From contig NC_090172.1 in assembly GCF_024679245.1 (NCBI RefSeq), forward strand, positions 46,855,676 through 46,919,675: a stretch of 64,000 nucleotides of DNA, in the 5' to 3' direction. Numbering within the stretch: position 1 is the first letter of the stretch; every line of letters starts with the position of its first letter. The notes beneath the pieces are model-generated. The model was given only the letters and a program-made list of their open reading frames with translations. It searched no databases and was not told the DNA's origin. The DNA comes from Pseudorasbora parva. Its lineage: Eukaryota > Chordata > Actinopteri > Cypriniformes > Gobionidae. This document shows, piece by piece, positions 38,001 through 51,037 of this stretch. The translations under genes were made by a program, and so were the position numbers.

Positions 38001-41000
38001 ATAATTACAATAAAAGTGTCAGCAGTCCTCCCGACCCCCGTGTCCTCTTCTTTCCATCCACGAACTTTATTACACTGGTGCCGAAAACCCGGGAAGGAAG
38101 TAGGACCGCGCCGCCGCCATGCAAAATCCGTCCTCCACCCCACTTGCGGACATCATCTCATCCCTCCCGGTCCTGCACTGCCAACAACATCAAGCCCTGC
38201 TGGACCTTCGGACCGACCAAGAAAGGCGGTTCCAGGCCATAGTCCAAGGCCAGCAGGAGGACCACAAGAGGTTCCGGAGCTGGCTCAACCGGGAGGCTCG
38301 CACCGAGGTCGCCGGGCAGGCCAGTGCACCGGTCCACGTGCCGTTGCACAAAATGGGGCCACAAGAGGACCCCGAGGCCTTCTTGGAGCTATTCCAAAAA
38401 TCAGCGGAGGCCTGCGGGTGGCCCCGTGCACAGTGGCCGGTGCGCTTGATTCCTCTGCTATCGGGTGAAGCCCAGGCGGCCGCCCAACAACTACCGGTGG
38501 CGAATCTCCTGGTCTACGATGATCTAAAGAGGGCCATCATCCAGTGGGTCGGTCGGTCACCTAAACAACACCGACAGCGCTTCCGGTCCTTGGACTGGGG
38601 CGACGCCGGCCGGCCCTTCGCGATGGCCCAGCAGCTCTGGGACTCCTGCCGCAAGTGGCCCTTGGCTGGAGGAACCGAAGTGGACCAAGTGATCGATCTG
38701 GTGGTGCTGGAGCAGTTCATCTTCCCAAGAAGACTGCCGAGTGGGACCACCCACCACGGACGGCTTGGTCGAACGATTTAATCGCACTCTTAAAACCATG
38801 ATCCGTAAGTTCGTTCAGGAAGACGGCAAAAATTGGGCTGTTCCCAGAGTGCTGTATCAAGGCACCTCAGCGGGAAGTCTGTGGGAAGGAAAAAGTGTGG
38901 CAAAAAACGCTGCACAACGAGAAGAGGTGACCGGACCATGAGGAAGATTGTGGAGAAGGACCGATTCCAGACCTTGGGGGACCTGCGGAAGCAGTGGACT
39001 GAGTTTGGAGTAGAAACATTCAGATCCACCGTGTGCAGGAAATGGGCTACAGGTGCCACATTCCCCAGGTCAAGCCACTTTTGGGCTACAGAGAAGCAGC
39101 ACTGGACTGTTGCTCAGTGGTCCAAAGAACTTTTTTCAGATGAAAGCAAATTTTGCATGTCATTCGGAAATCAAGGTGCCAGAGTCTGGAGGAAGACTGG
39201 GGAGAAGGAAATGCCAAAATGCCTGAAGTCCAGTGTCAAGTACCCACAGTCAGTGATGGGCTGGGGCGCCATGACAGCTGCTGGTGTTGGTCCACTGTGT
39301 TTTATCAAGGGCAGGGTCAATGCAGCTAGCTATCAGGAGATTTTGGAGCACTTCATGCTTCCATCTGCTGAAAAGCTTTATGGAGATGAAGATTTTGTTT
39401 TTCAGCACGACCTGGCACCTGCTCACAGTGCCAAAACCACTGGTAAATGGTTTACTGACGATGGTATTACTGTGCTCAATTGGCCTGCCAACTCTCCTGA
39501 CCTGAACGCCATAGAGAATCTGTGGGATATTGTAAAGAGAAAGTTGAGAGACGCAAGACCCAACACCCTGGATGAGCTTAAGGCTGCTATCGAAGCATCC
39601 TGGGCCTCCATAACCTCAGCAGTGCCACAGGCTGATTGCCTCCATGCCACGCCGCATTGAAGCAGTCATTTCTGCAAAAGGATTCCCGACCAAGTATTGA
39701 GTGCATAACTGAACATAATTATTTGAAGGTTGACTTTTTTGTATTAAAAACACTTTTCTTTGATTGGTTGGATGAAATATGCTAATTTTTTTAGATAGGA
39801 ATTTGGGGTTTTCATGAGCTGTTTGCCAAAATTATCAGTATTAAAACAATAAAAGACCTGAAATATTTCAGTTGGTGTGCAATGAAGCTAAAATATATGA
39901 AAGTTTAATTTTTATCATTACATTATGGAAAATAATGAACTTTATCACAATATGCTAATTTTTTTAAAAGGACCTGTACACTGTAAAAAAAAAGTCTCCA
40001 AATGAAAATTTTCTAATGACTGATCACATCAAAAAAAATCAGTTGGCCAAATTCAATTCACAGAAATTCAATTTGACCATTTAAAAAATTTAGATTTTTT
40101 TTTTTTTTTTACAGTGTAGATGGTATTTTATGAGGCAACAAAATAATCAGAACATTCTTAGAATAAGTTTCTATATAGACGCTTAAAGGAGTTCCCGTCA
40201 TGGGATCATTTTATAGATTTAGTTTTAATTAATGATTTTATCAAATTCATTTTTAACTTAAAATTTTTTTAAATACATTTTTTTATAACCTGTAAAACAT
40301 GAAAGTATTGTGCAATTAAGACATTTATTCCTTAGATTTTAACTTTTTTTCGTAAAGTATTATTTAAAATTGAGTCAAGATATAGGGTTCCCTTTCGTTC
40401 AGTCACTCCGAGTAACGTCAGTTACTGACGTTACGTCTCCGTTCCCTCCCCAGGGAATAAGTGTTACATACGTAACCGAGACGTTTTGTATAGAACCCCA
40501 CTTGACCACTGAATCTGATTTAGAAATCTAGACACACCCTAGCGGCAGCAAATTTAATCTGCCTGCGAGTGTTGTCTAGCAACTCTCAATACCCTTCTGA
40601 GCTGTATTCGCCTAACCCTTGCCGGGCCAATCACATCGTGTATAGAGTCGGTGGGCGGGGCCATAATGACGACAACCGAGTTGTGTTTGCGTGCTTCTAA
40701 ACACAGAAACGTCTCGGTTACGTATGTAACCCTAGTTCCCTGAGGGAACGAGACGCTGCGTCGAAACGCTGTGAGAACGCCTCTGTTTAAATGCGTCGTG
40801 AAGCGCCTGTAGAACCATTCCATCGGAAAAAAGATCGATCGTCGGCGTGATGACGTCATCGACCGGAAGCTATAAAACGTCCGTGAAAACAAACAGGAAC
40901 TAACTTCTGATAAAGCCTGAAGTAAGTGATCACGGACACGCCGGGAGTATGGCAAAGCGACGCAGCGTCTCGTTCCCTCAGGGAACTAGGGTTACATACG

Positions 41001-44000
41001 TAACCGAGACGTTCCCTTTCGGGGAACTCGAGCTGCGTCGAAACGCTGTGAGAACGCTTATACCCACATCGCCATAGGACCAAGTGTCTCGTATGTGTGA
41101 AGCCGAAGCGCACACGGTTACGAGAGTACCTGTGCCCCTACAGTAGATGCCAGGTCTAGTTCGTAGAACCTGACAAAGGTAGAAGGAGACGACCAACCGG
41201 CCGCGTTACAGATATCATGGAGGGAAGCCCCCGACAAAAGTGCTTTAGAAGCAGCCATACCCCTGGTTGAGTGCGCCCGGACAGCCAGTGGAGACGGCTG
41301 CCCGGTAGCTTCATAAGCAAGTGAGATGGCCTCGACCACCCACTTGCTCATCCTCTGCTTGGATACTGGGGCCCCCTTCTTAGGGGGTCCAAAGCAAACA
41401 AACAATTGTTCAGTTTTTCTCCACAGGGCAGCTCTGTGGACATAGGTATCCAGTGCCCTCACAGGACACAGCAGATTTAATCTTTCCTGGTCTGACGTCA
41501 TAAATGGAGGAGGACAGAAGGCTTGTAGAGTGATGGGGCCCCGTGGGCTCGTAGGAACCTTGGGGACATAACCCGGCCTGGGATGCAGAAATGCTTTCAC
41601 CATCCCTGGCGCAAACTCTAGACATGAGGGCTCTACCGACAGAGACTGAATATCTCCTATCCTTTTAAGAGATGATATGGCCAAAAGGAAGATGGTTTTT
41701 AGAGTGAGGAACTTATCCGAAACCTCCTCCAGAGGTTCGAACGGAGGTCCGGACAAGCCCCTCAAAACAATGGCCAAGTCCCATGCCGGGACCCTCGAGT
41801 GCATAACTGGCCTCAACCTTAATGTGCCACGAAGGAAGCGTGTAATTAGAGGGTGTCTTCCCAAAGACACTCCACTGCAAGGGACGTGGACAGCACCCAA
41901 GGCCGCCACGTACACCTTAAGTGTGGAGGGGGTCAACCCTGCAGAGAACCTCTCCTGCAGGAACTCCAGCACTGTACCAACCGGGCAGTTAACTGGATCC
42001 CACTGGCGTTCTCTGCACCATGCTGAGAAAAGTCTCCATTTCAAAGCGTACAGCTTCCTTGTGGACGGAGCTCTGGAGTGTAGGATGGTCTCTACGACCT
42101 CGGCCGAGAGACCCTCCTCTATGAGCCTAGCCCCCTCAGAGGCCAGGCCCACAGTTTCCACATCTCTGGGCGTGGGTGCAGGAATCTCCCGCCCGCCTGA
42201 GAGAGTAGATCCCTCCTGGTCGGAATCTCCATCGGAGAGCCTTCCAGGAGAGATATCAGGTCCGCAAACCACACTCGGGTCGGCCAGTTCGGAGCCACTA
42301 GAAGTACCTGGGCCCCGTCCCGGCGTACCCCCTCCAGAACTCCTGGAAGCAGGACAATCGGGGGGAAGGCGTACAGAGGCAGCCTCGGCCACTCCTGTAC
42401 CATGGCATCCAGCCCCAGCGGGGCCGGATGGGTCAGAGAAAACCACTGCGGGCAGTGAGAATTCTCCGCCGAAGCGAACAGGTCTATCTCTGCCTTCCCA
42501 TAAACCTTCCAAAGGAGCTCCACCACCTCTGGATGGAGTCTCCATTCCCCGGGCCTCGGCCCCTGTCTCGACAGGCTGTCTGCTTCCTGATTCAGGGCCC
42601 CCGGGATATATACTGCCCTGATTGACAGCAATTTCCCTTGGGCCCACAGGAGGATCCGATGTGCCAATTTGTCCAACGGACGAGACTTCAGACCCCCCTG
42701 GTGGTTTATGTAGGCCACCACGGACGTGTTGTCTGTTCTGACTAGTACATGGTGGCCCCTGAGGTCGGGCAGGAACTGTTTCAATGCAAGAAACACTGCG
42801 AGCATCTCTAGCCGATTTATGTGCCAGTGCCGCTGATGCTCCTGCCATAGACCCTGGGACGAGCGACCACTCATGGTCGCCCCCCAGCCCGTGAGAGAGG
42901 CGTCTGTCGTTAGCGTTACGCGACGAACAAGAGCCCCCAACACGGGACCCTGAGATAAAAACCCCGGGTTTTTCCACATGACCAGAGCACGTAGGCATCG
43001 CCGCGTGACTTTGATCGTGCGGAGCGGATTTCCCCTCGGGGAGAACCCTTTTGTCTTGAGCCACCACTGCAGTGGCCTCATGTACAGTAGGCCAAAAGGT
43101 ATCACGTTGGACGCTGCTGCCATGAGACCTAACAGTTTCTGGAACTGTTTCACAGTGACGGCTCGGCCTAGCTTCTGTTCTTTGGCGGCTGCCAGGATCG
43201 ATGCTATGCGTGTTGGCGATAATTGCGCCCGCATAATTACCGAGTCCCAGTTCACCCCCAGAAAAGTGGTTCTCTGAGCCGGAGAAAGCACACTCTTCTT
43301 GGCGTTCAGCCTCAACCCCAGCTTCGACATATGGGCGAGAACAGCATCTCGATGCTGAACCGCCATCTGCTCTGTATTCGCTAGAATCAGCCAGTCGTCG
43401 ATATAGTTCAATATGCGGATGCCCTGAAGACGCAGCGGCGCCAGAGCTGCATCCACACACTTGGTGAACGTGCGGGGTGACAGTGCTAGACCGAAGGGAA
43501 GTACACGATATTGGTATGCCTCTCCCCCGAAGGCAAACCTCAGGAACTTCCTGTGATGTGGAAGGATGGAGACATGAAAATACGCATCTTTGAGGTCTAT
43601 GGTGACAAACCAATCCTCCGATTTGACCTGCGCTACAATCTGTCTGAGTGTAAGCATCTTGAATTTGAGCTTGGCCACCGAGCGATTCAATAGCCGCAGA
43701 TCTAATATCGGGCGTAAGCCCCCATCCTTCTTCGGCACGATGAAGTAACGGCTGTAAAAGCCAGACTCCCTGCTGGGAGGGGGAACCCTCTCTATAGCCC
43801 CTTTTTGCAGGAGTGTCTCTACTTCCTGTGCCATTACCAGAGCCTGCTCCGGGCCCACCTCTGTAGGCAGGACACCGGAGAAAGGAGGTGGCCGACTTCC
43901 GAATTGAATGGCGTACCCCCTTTCTATTATCTGCAGGACCCAACGAGATATATTTGGTAGACGTTTCCACTCGTCTAGAAAATCTACTAAGGGAACCAGC

Positions 44001-47000
44001 CTCTCGAGGCTGGCCTCTGGTGTATTTTGAGCAACAAGCACAGTGCCCTGAAGCGGCGGACCGGCAGGGAACAACTGACTTGACTGCTCGGGGACCCCCC
44101 GAAGGGGGTGCGGACCACCCTCGGGTGGCCCGCGGAGACCGACTGCGCCCCGGCATTGCGGCAGGGTTGGCAGCGCGGCCCCCCGAGGGTGCCGTAGGGA
44201 AACGGGTACCGTAGGCAGGGGTAAGCACCGTTTCCCTACGGGGGGAACCACCCTCAGCGTCCTGACGCTTCTGGCGTCAGGAACGCTTCGACGAGGCCTT
44301 CTTGGCGATCAGGACTGTCCGCAGATCAGCCCTGCCCCTCGAAGGCCTCGTCTGAGAGCGCCGCCCCTCGTCCCCACGCTGAGGGGGAGCTCGGGCAGCG
44401 ACGCTCTGTTTCTGCTGAGCCCTGTAGGAGGAGCTCGTACTCGGCTTGGGCTGCTTGGTGGTATCAGCAGCAGCCCCAGGGACCTGGACCCGGAGAGGGA
44501 GGAACTGCTTGAGCGCCGCAGCTTGCTTTTTCGACTCCTGGAACCTCTCGGTGACAGTGTGAACTGCGTCACCGAAGAGGCCTCCAGGAGAAAGCGGCGC
44601 ATCGAGCAGAAAGGCTTTCTCCCTCTCCTTGATGTCTGTGGGGTTTAACCATAGATGCCTCTCCGTAGCCACCAATGCTGCCATGGAGCGGCCCACACAT
44701 CTGGCCGTCTCCTTGGTGGCCCGGAGAGCTAGATCGGCTGATGATCTCAATTCAGCGATAATATCACCCCCCACAGCATCACTACCGTCCAAATCCCTCA
44801 GCAGGTCAGCCTGGTATGCCTGCACGATAGCCATCGTGTGCAGGCATGCAGCCGCTTGACCCGCCGCCGAGTACGCTTTACCCACCATCGCCGACGTTGT
44901 TTTTAGAGGTCTGGTGGGTAAAGTCGGGGCCTTCAGGGACGATGCCGAGGAAGGCGAGAGATGGCTCGCAAGCGTCTCTTCAACCTTTGGCATCGCCCCA
45001 TAACCATACTGTCTCAGCCCGCAAATGTTGCTGTAGACCGAAGTCTGCGGGCTGAAGACACGATATGAAGCCGGTCTCTTCCACGATCTTGCCACCTCGG
45101 TGTGCAAATCGTGGAAGAACGGCAGGCCCCGTCGCTGAGGTTCTGAAGCGCGAGACGGCAGGAAGCGTTCGTCTAGCTTACTATGACGTTTTCTTCCTGC
45201 CTCAGATCTTTCAGTGGGCCAGTCGATGTTTAATCTGGCCACTGCTCGCGTCAAAACCTCAACTAGCTCCTCACTAGCAGGGGACTGAAGTGGCGAATCT
45301 TCAGTATCGATACTTTCAACGTCCACCTCCTCAGAGCTGGACAGATGAAGTACCGGCGGCTCTCTCGGGGGGGAAGAAACCGCCATGCGTGCTTCCATGC
45401 CCCGAGAAGAACCGCTGGATGGAGCAGGTGAGGGCAGAGATAAGGCAGCGCCCGTCTCTAACCCCTCTGCAACATCCAATTGTGATCCCCACGACTGCAG
45501 CCTCCGCTCCGCCTCGGCGGCAGCGGGACCAGAGCCGCGGGGAACACGAGCCAAGGCACCCTCCTCGAAGAGTGCCCGGCGGGAGCGCAGCGTTCTCAGT
45601 GGCATACGCTCACAGTGCTCGCAAGCAGCCCCCTCGAGGGCTGCCTGGGCATGCTGCGCTCCCAAGCATGCAACACAGAGAAGATGTGTGTCCCCGCCCG
45701 TGATGTAGCGTGGGCAGGGAGGAACACACTTTCTGAAATTGCTGCTTTCACTCGCCATTCTATCTATTTTATTTTCTCTTTTTTTCTGTTAATATATTGA
45801 ATATTTAACAAAAAGGGTGGAAAATCTCTGCTTTCTAGTATAATAGACAGACAAAAACACCAAATAGACAGACAGGTTCACACAGATCGCTTGCTGAAGG
45901 CTCAGAAGCTAGTTCCTGTTTGTTTTCACGGACGTTTTATAGCTTCCGGTCGATGACGTCATCACGCCGACGATCGATCTTTTTTCCGATGGAATGGTTC
46001 TACAGGCGCTTCACGACGCATTTAAACAGAGGCGTTCTCACAGCGTTTCGACGCAGCTCGAGTTCCCCGAAAGGGAACTGGCGAACGGCGGTCTTTCGAA
46101 TCAGCTTTGACCGCGACTCTGGAAGACTTGGAGTTAAGCTTTTCTCTGAGAAAAGAACAAAGAACAGCACTGAAGTCATTCTTAACAAGGGAAGATGTGT
46201 TCGGAGTTTTGCTGACCGGATACGGTGAATGTTTAATCTATCAACAAGCTCTGTTTCACCTTTGTTGCTCTGGTTGGTTGTAGCGCTATCCTATCGCGTG
46301 CAGAGGGAGTTTGAAAGACAACCGTTTATCCCGCCCCTCGGATTGAGCCCTGTCAATGGTGAGTTTCCAGACCAAACATCTTGATTGTGGGTCTGGCTTG
46401 TCAGGCTATAAATCTGAGTAAATCAAGAAAATCTTAGCACTTAATTGTTCATGGTTTGTGTTCTATTCTGTAAATATTCTAATTAAATGTGGACCTTAAT
46501 GATCTCAATTGCCCAGTCATGCGTGTCTGCAAGACAAATTTTTTTCATGTGTATGTGGCATGTTTTTGTTTTCTTTTGTTTCTCTCAATAGCTGTGTCTC
46601 ATTTCGTTAAATTTCTAAGGCTACATCCTCCGAAGGACACATCCTGTGTAGGATGCAGTATATGGGGTGTCCTCAATTAGAATTAAAACGAGAAGTCCTT
46701 TGTAGGACACACAGGCAGGAAGTATCACGTTGCTATGCCAACACGTTCAGCCTCATTGCGCTCCCACGCCAGTTATATGAATGAAAATGATTTATAACTT
46801 GAAAATTACTATGAAATGTTTCTTGCCTTGACAGCAATGTACTTTTCTAAACGTTTAAAAAGCACTGTGTAATGACTTGTAATCCTGTTTACCACAACTA
46901 TCTGTTTGAGATAATACAGATTAAAAAACAAAAACAAGCTTGAAAATACTTACATTTAAACACCACATCAACACTTGCATGTAAATCTGGCGGTGGTGCT

Positions 47001-50000
47001 GTTTTTTCATATAATATAAAAAAATGACAGTTGTTAATGGCGACGCAAAGAATTGTGGGTAATCTGCAGCAGCGAAGGATACACCTCATGCACATTCCGA
47101 ATTCCTAGGAAAGAAGGGCGCATCCGAAGGTCGCATTTGGAGCGTCCTACTCACTTTTTTTAAATGAGACAGCTGACACATGCAGCCTTCGAATGCGAGC
47201 TCTGGAGGACGCAGCCTTCCAAAATGTGATTGGGATCACCTGTTGCTGACCGTGGAGATCCACTTTTGCGACACGACAGAAGCGTCGTTTTGCGACACGA
47301 CTGAAGCTTCCCCTCATTTGTGCGTTCAAATCAGTTCAAATGCAGCGCTGCCTTCCTGGAATGCTATGCGGGCACGTTAAAGTTGCTTGACGTCACCCAT
47401 AGGAATAAAGTGGAGCGCGGTGAGACAGAAGTGTTCGACAGACAAGTGGATCTGCACCTAGAGGGTTGCAGATGCTTAAGCTTGGAACATACTCTGCAAG
47501 AACAAAGAAATTTGTTCGCTTTCTCGAGGTGGCAAGAACAAGAACAAAGTTTGTTCTGCCAGTACATTCCATACTTCACAAGAAAAGCAGGTGATGATCA
47601 TCTGCGTTTCTCCACATTAACCACGCCCACTGTAAATCTATGACCAATCACACAATAGTTCTCGGACACCTGCAAGAAAAAAGTTCCGCTCAGACAATGT
47701 GTCGAGAACAAGCTGCGAGAACTCACGAACCAGGGCTGCGAGAGCACAATTATGTCATTTTGTTCTCGCAGCCCTGGGAGCAAGAACTTTTTTCTCTGTT
47801 CTTGTGGAGTATGTTGTAGTCTTAACTTGCCACATGGACTTCTTTTCCCTGGCTCCAGATAGCTTCATCCTGTTATGTTGTTAAAACCTGCTAACCCTTG
47901 GTGCACTTGTTGTTGAAGACTTGTATAGTTTTGTTTAGAATTTAAGATTTTCTTTTAAGGAAACCTGTAGGGGGGTAGGTGCCATTTTTGTTTGATACTG
48001 CTTTTTTCCTGGTTATGTGCAGTCAGGGACAAAGGGAAGTTTGTTTGTTATTTATTTACTTTTTCTTTAAGTTATTGTTAAAACTGAGTTAGAAACCTTT
48101 TTGTTTTTGTTGGCCTTTCCCCCTCCTGAAGTTTGTTTCCTTTTATCTTTTGACTCCATAAATACTTTTTCTTAAGCTCATTTGTTTTGGATGTGTGTTA
48201 CTAGGGCTGTGGCCTGTTGCACAAAGCTGGTTTCAGTTGCTACCCAGTTAAGTTCAAGATTAGTTTGAGCAAACTCTGGTTTTTCGGGCTCAAGAAGCTG
48301 GATAGGTTTTTAGCGGTGGTTATCACCATGGTAATTTACACTACATGGCTAACCTACTCTGGAGCAGGTTTTATCCTGGGTTAGAGATCACTAACCCAAA
48401 CTGGACCAATCAGCTGCAAGTAAAGACGCAATAAAGCCACACCCCCTTGTATCTCTCGTTCCAAATTTGCACTTTATAGTGAAAAAACCGCTGAAGACAA
48501 ACTTGCTCATCCTAAACTTGCTAATTATTTATTATATTTATATTATATAAATTATAATTACTTTTAATTAATATAATATATGATTAATTGACAAGTAGAC
48601 AAATATGAATATAAAAATATAAAACATGCATTCATGATTCTTTTAAACAACGTGTATTTATTTAAGCTCTTTGTGAACCTATAATTTTTATAAATAATTA
48701 TTAGGCATATTTCTTTGATTCACATCAATTCACATTCAATGATATCAGATATTCTTTATGCTGCTTCTCAAGCTGTCGCTGCAGCAGCAGTGTTTATTCC
48801 TACTTTGTAAATGCATAAAATTTCATGATAATTTTCAAAACGATCTCTCAATCTTCAGAAAAGAAGTGAATCAAATGGACACTGTGATTGGCTGTTTGTC
48901 AGGTGCACGCGCTTCAGAGGTAACCACAAACTCTAGATTAAACCCGAGTTGACAGAAAACGTTTATACCGAGCTTAGAGAAACGGTTGAACTTGATCTAA
49001 ACCAGGCAGGATTTATCTGGATTTGTCAACTCTAAACCTACTCTGAAACTCAGAGTTTGTTCTGCTAGCTTCATGTAACAGGCCTCTGTAGACAAGTTCC
49101 TGTGCTCTCCAAAACTTTGTTACTGCTATGCCTAGTAACCCTAGACTAAAAAAAAGGCTAGCACGTAACACTAAGAGATTTTCTCTTATACGCATTGCCT
49201 ACATTCGTTATATGTTTTCGTGCCTTCATTTAACACATTGTATTAATCTGGTGTCACATACTGGTAACTGTAGAAATCACACAATGCAGGAAAATCCAAA
49301 CTAACAATCTTTAGAAACACTCTTTATAAGATACAGGAAAACACAGGAGATGACAGCAACACTGCAACGTATAACAAAGACATTACTGGACAATTAACTG
49401 AATGAACTGAGGGCTTAAATACACACAATAATCAAAGGGGGAATTTTTTTTTTTAAATGTTAAATTAATTAACAACCCAGGTAACTAACGATTAGGAACG
49501 TCTCGGTTACGTATGTAACCCTTGTACCCTGAAGGAAGGGAACGGAGACATTTTGTCAGTACTGATGAAATGTGGGTTTCACTATTTGGTCAGTACTGAC
49601 GTAACTCGGAGTGTACTGACTGAAAGGGAACTAAAAGACAAAAGGAGCAAGGGTAACTAAATCAGATTATACAAGTGACAGCAGGATTGATGTCTTTTTT
49701 CGCAAGTAAAATAAGAGGAAATTACAAACAAATCACTTCATTATAAAAATAATATGATTTTTATTTCAGGCCTATACACAATTAAATTATGAAAAGGAAA
49801 TTCCCTAATTTAAATTTAGTTTGAATTGGTTGTGAATTAAATATCTAAATTACCTGCTGGTGTGGGACCAGTTGTAGTTGTAACAGCTTCTGAAGAAGTT
49901 AAGGAATTTGAAGTATCTGCAGTATCTGCTGTGGATGTAGAAACAGTTGTTGCTTTAAGGGGATCTGAAGTCTGGTGCAAAATGTAGAAATTGCTATTTT

Positions 50001-50976
50001 TTGTATAAAGACAGTCTGGTTATGAACTATGAAGTCATGTTCCACATTTTCAGATGAGACCAATGTAACTTGTAACTAGTGCCATTTATGTGCCTGATAT
50101 TAAGAGAAGACTATGTAAAGATATTACTCCAGTCATGGTTCTCCCATTAGCTTCACAAAAAATATTTTGATAATTAACAATTTGCGTAATTGTATCAACA
50201 ACTCTCAAAGCTTTCCCTCAAAAATACACTATTGCTGCATTTTCCAACATGCAATGTCATTTAGAAGAGGGTTTATACAGGTTATGAAACCATAATAATC
50301 ATCAAAAAGTACATCTTCCTCCATGCCCTTTCCCAAATCACCAGTGTGAAATGGTACACATTTATTTTTAACAGACATATACTCTATTTCCTTTTAAACA
50401 CCCTTTCAGGAACATTTAATCTTGTTTCTAGATGAATCAACGTAGAGAGCAACAAAACATTTTGTCCTTTCAATTGGTTCATCCAAATTCACATCAACAT
50501 TTTATTTTTATTAAAATTGTGTACGTGTTATATTTAACAACAGATCTGACAGACAAAACATTAATCGGCAAAAAATACTAACCTTTTAACACGCACACAA
50601 CACTGGATGTTACATATTGAGATGTAGAAATCACTATGTATTTGAGATTTGAACTAATAAGCTGGGCCTATATATTTGGTCAAAAAAGCCTGCAAATATG
50701 ACTAGCTTTATACTTTTTACTTTATTACTGATTTTTTTATTGTTATGGTAAGACGTTAAAATAAGGTTTATTTTTATATTATAATAAGGTTTAACATCAG
50801 TTAATTACTTTAATTAACACAAATAAAGAAGGAGTAAAACTTCTACAGCATTGGCTATTATTCTTTTATATATATTTACTTAATTCAGGCACCAGACAAG
50901 CTCAGTCTTGTCAAATACAGTTTTAAAAGTTATACAGGGTGGGTAGCAAAGAGAAACAAACTAAAAATAAACAAAC

Positions 50977-51037
<61 letters not shown>

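Larger units (their letters stand above)
37665..39976 (+). mobile_element. Tc1-like element carrying a captured LTR-retrotransposon fragment
   Basis: Inverted ends CAGGTCCTTCTCAAAAAATT (37665) and the complement ending at 39976 are each bounded by TA, and the arms extend about 60 bp (ATTATTTTCCATAATGTAAT near 37704 is mirrored near 39920). Between the left arm and the transposase lies about 1.1 kb of foreign LTR-retrotransposon sequence (37725 to about 38830). Sits in mucin intron 2. Confidence 0.85.
40711..46078 (-). mobile_element. DIRS-type tyrosine-recombinase retrotransposon, apparently intact
   Basis: 5.37 kb on the minus strand in mucin intron 2. It carries three open frames in DIRS order (gag, RT/RNase H, tyrosine recombinase), inverted terminal repeats (about 40755-40905 against 45912-46060) and an internal complementary region at 40958-41057. 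Outer ends are GTCTCGGTTACGTATGTAAC on the low side and CCCCGAAAGGGAAC on the high side. As expected for DIRS there is no target duplication; AAC/GTT lies at both ends. All three frames are uninterrupted, so the insertion looks young. Confidence 0.92.

Noticed and set aside
42190..44228. Upstream half of the 1036-codon frame that ends in the recombinase
   Set aside because: It overlaps the RT/RNase H gene in another frame and its translation shows no domain; only the last about 350 codons are recombinase.
41677..45708. Plus-strand open frames across the DIRS element (up to 314 codons)
   Set aside because: Antisense of the GC-rich DIRS genes, with no recognisable domains.
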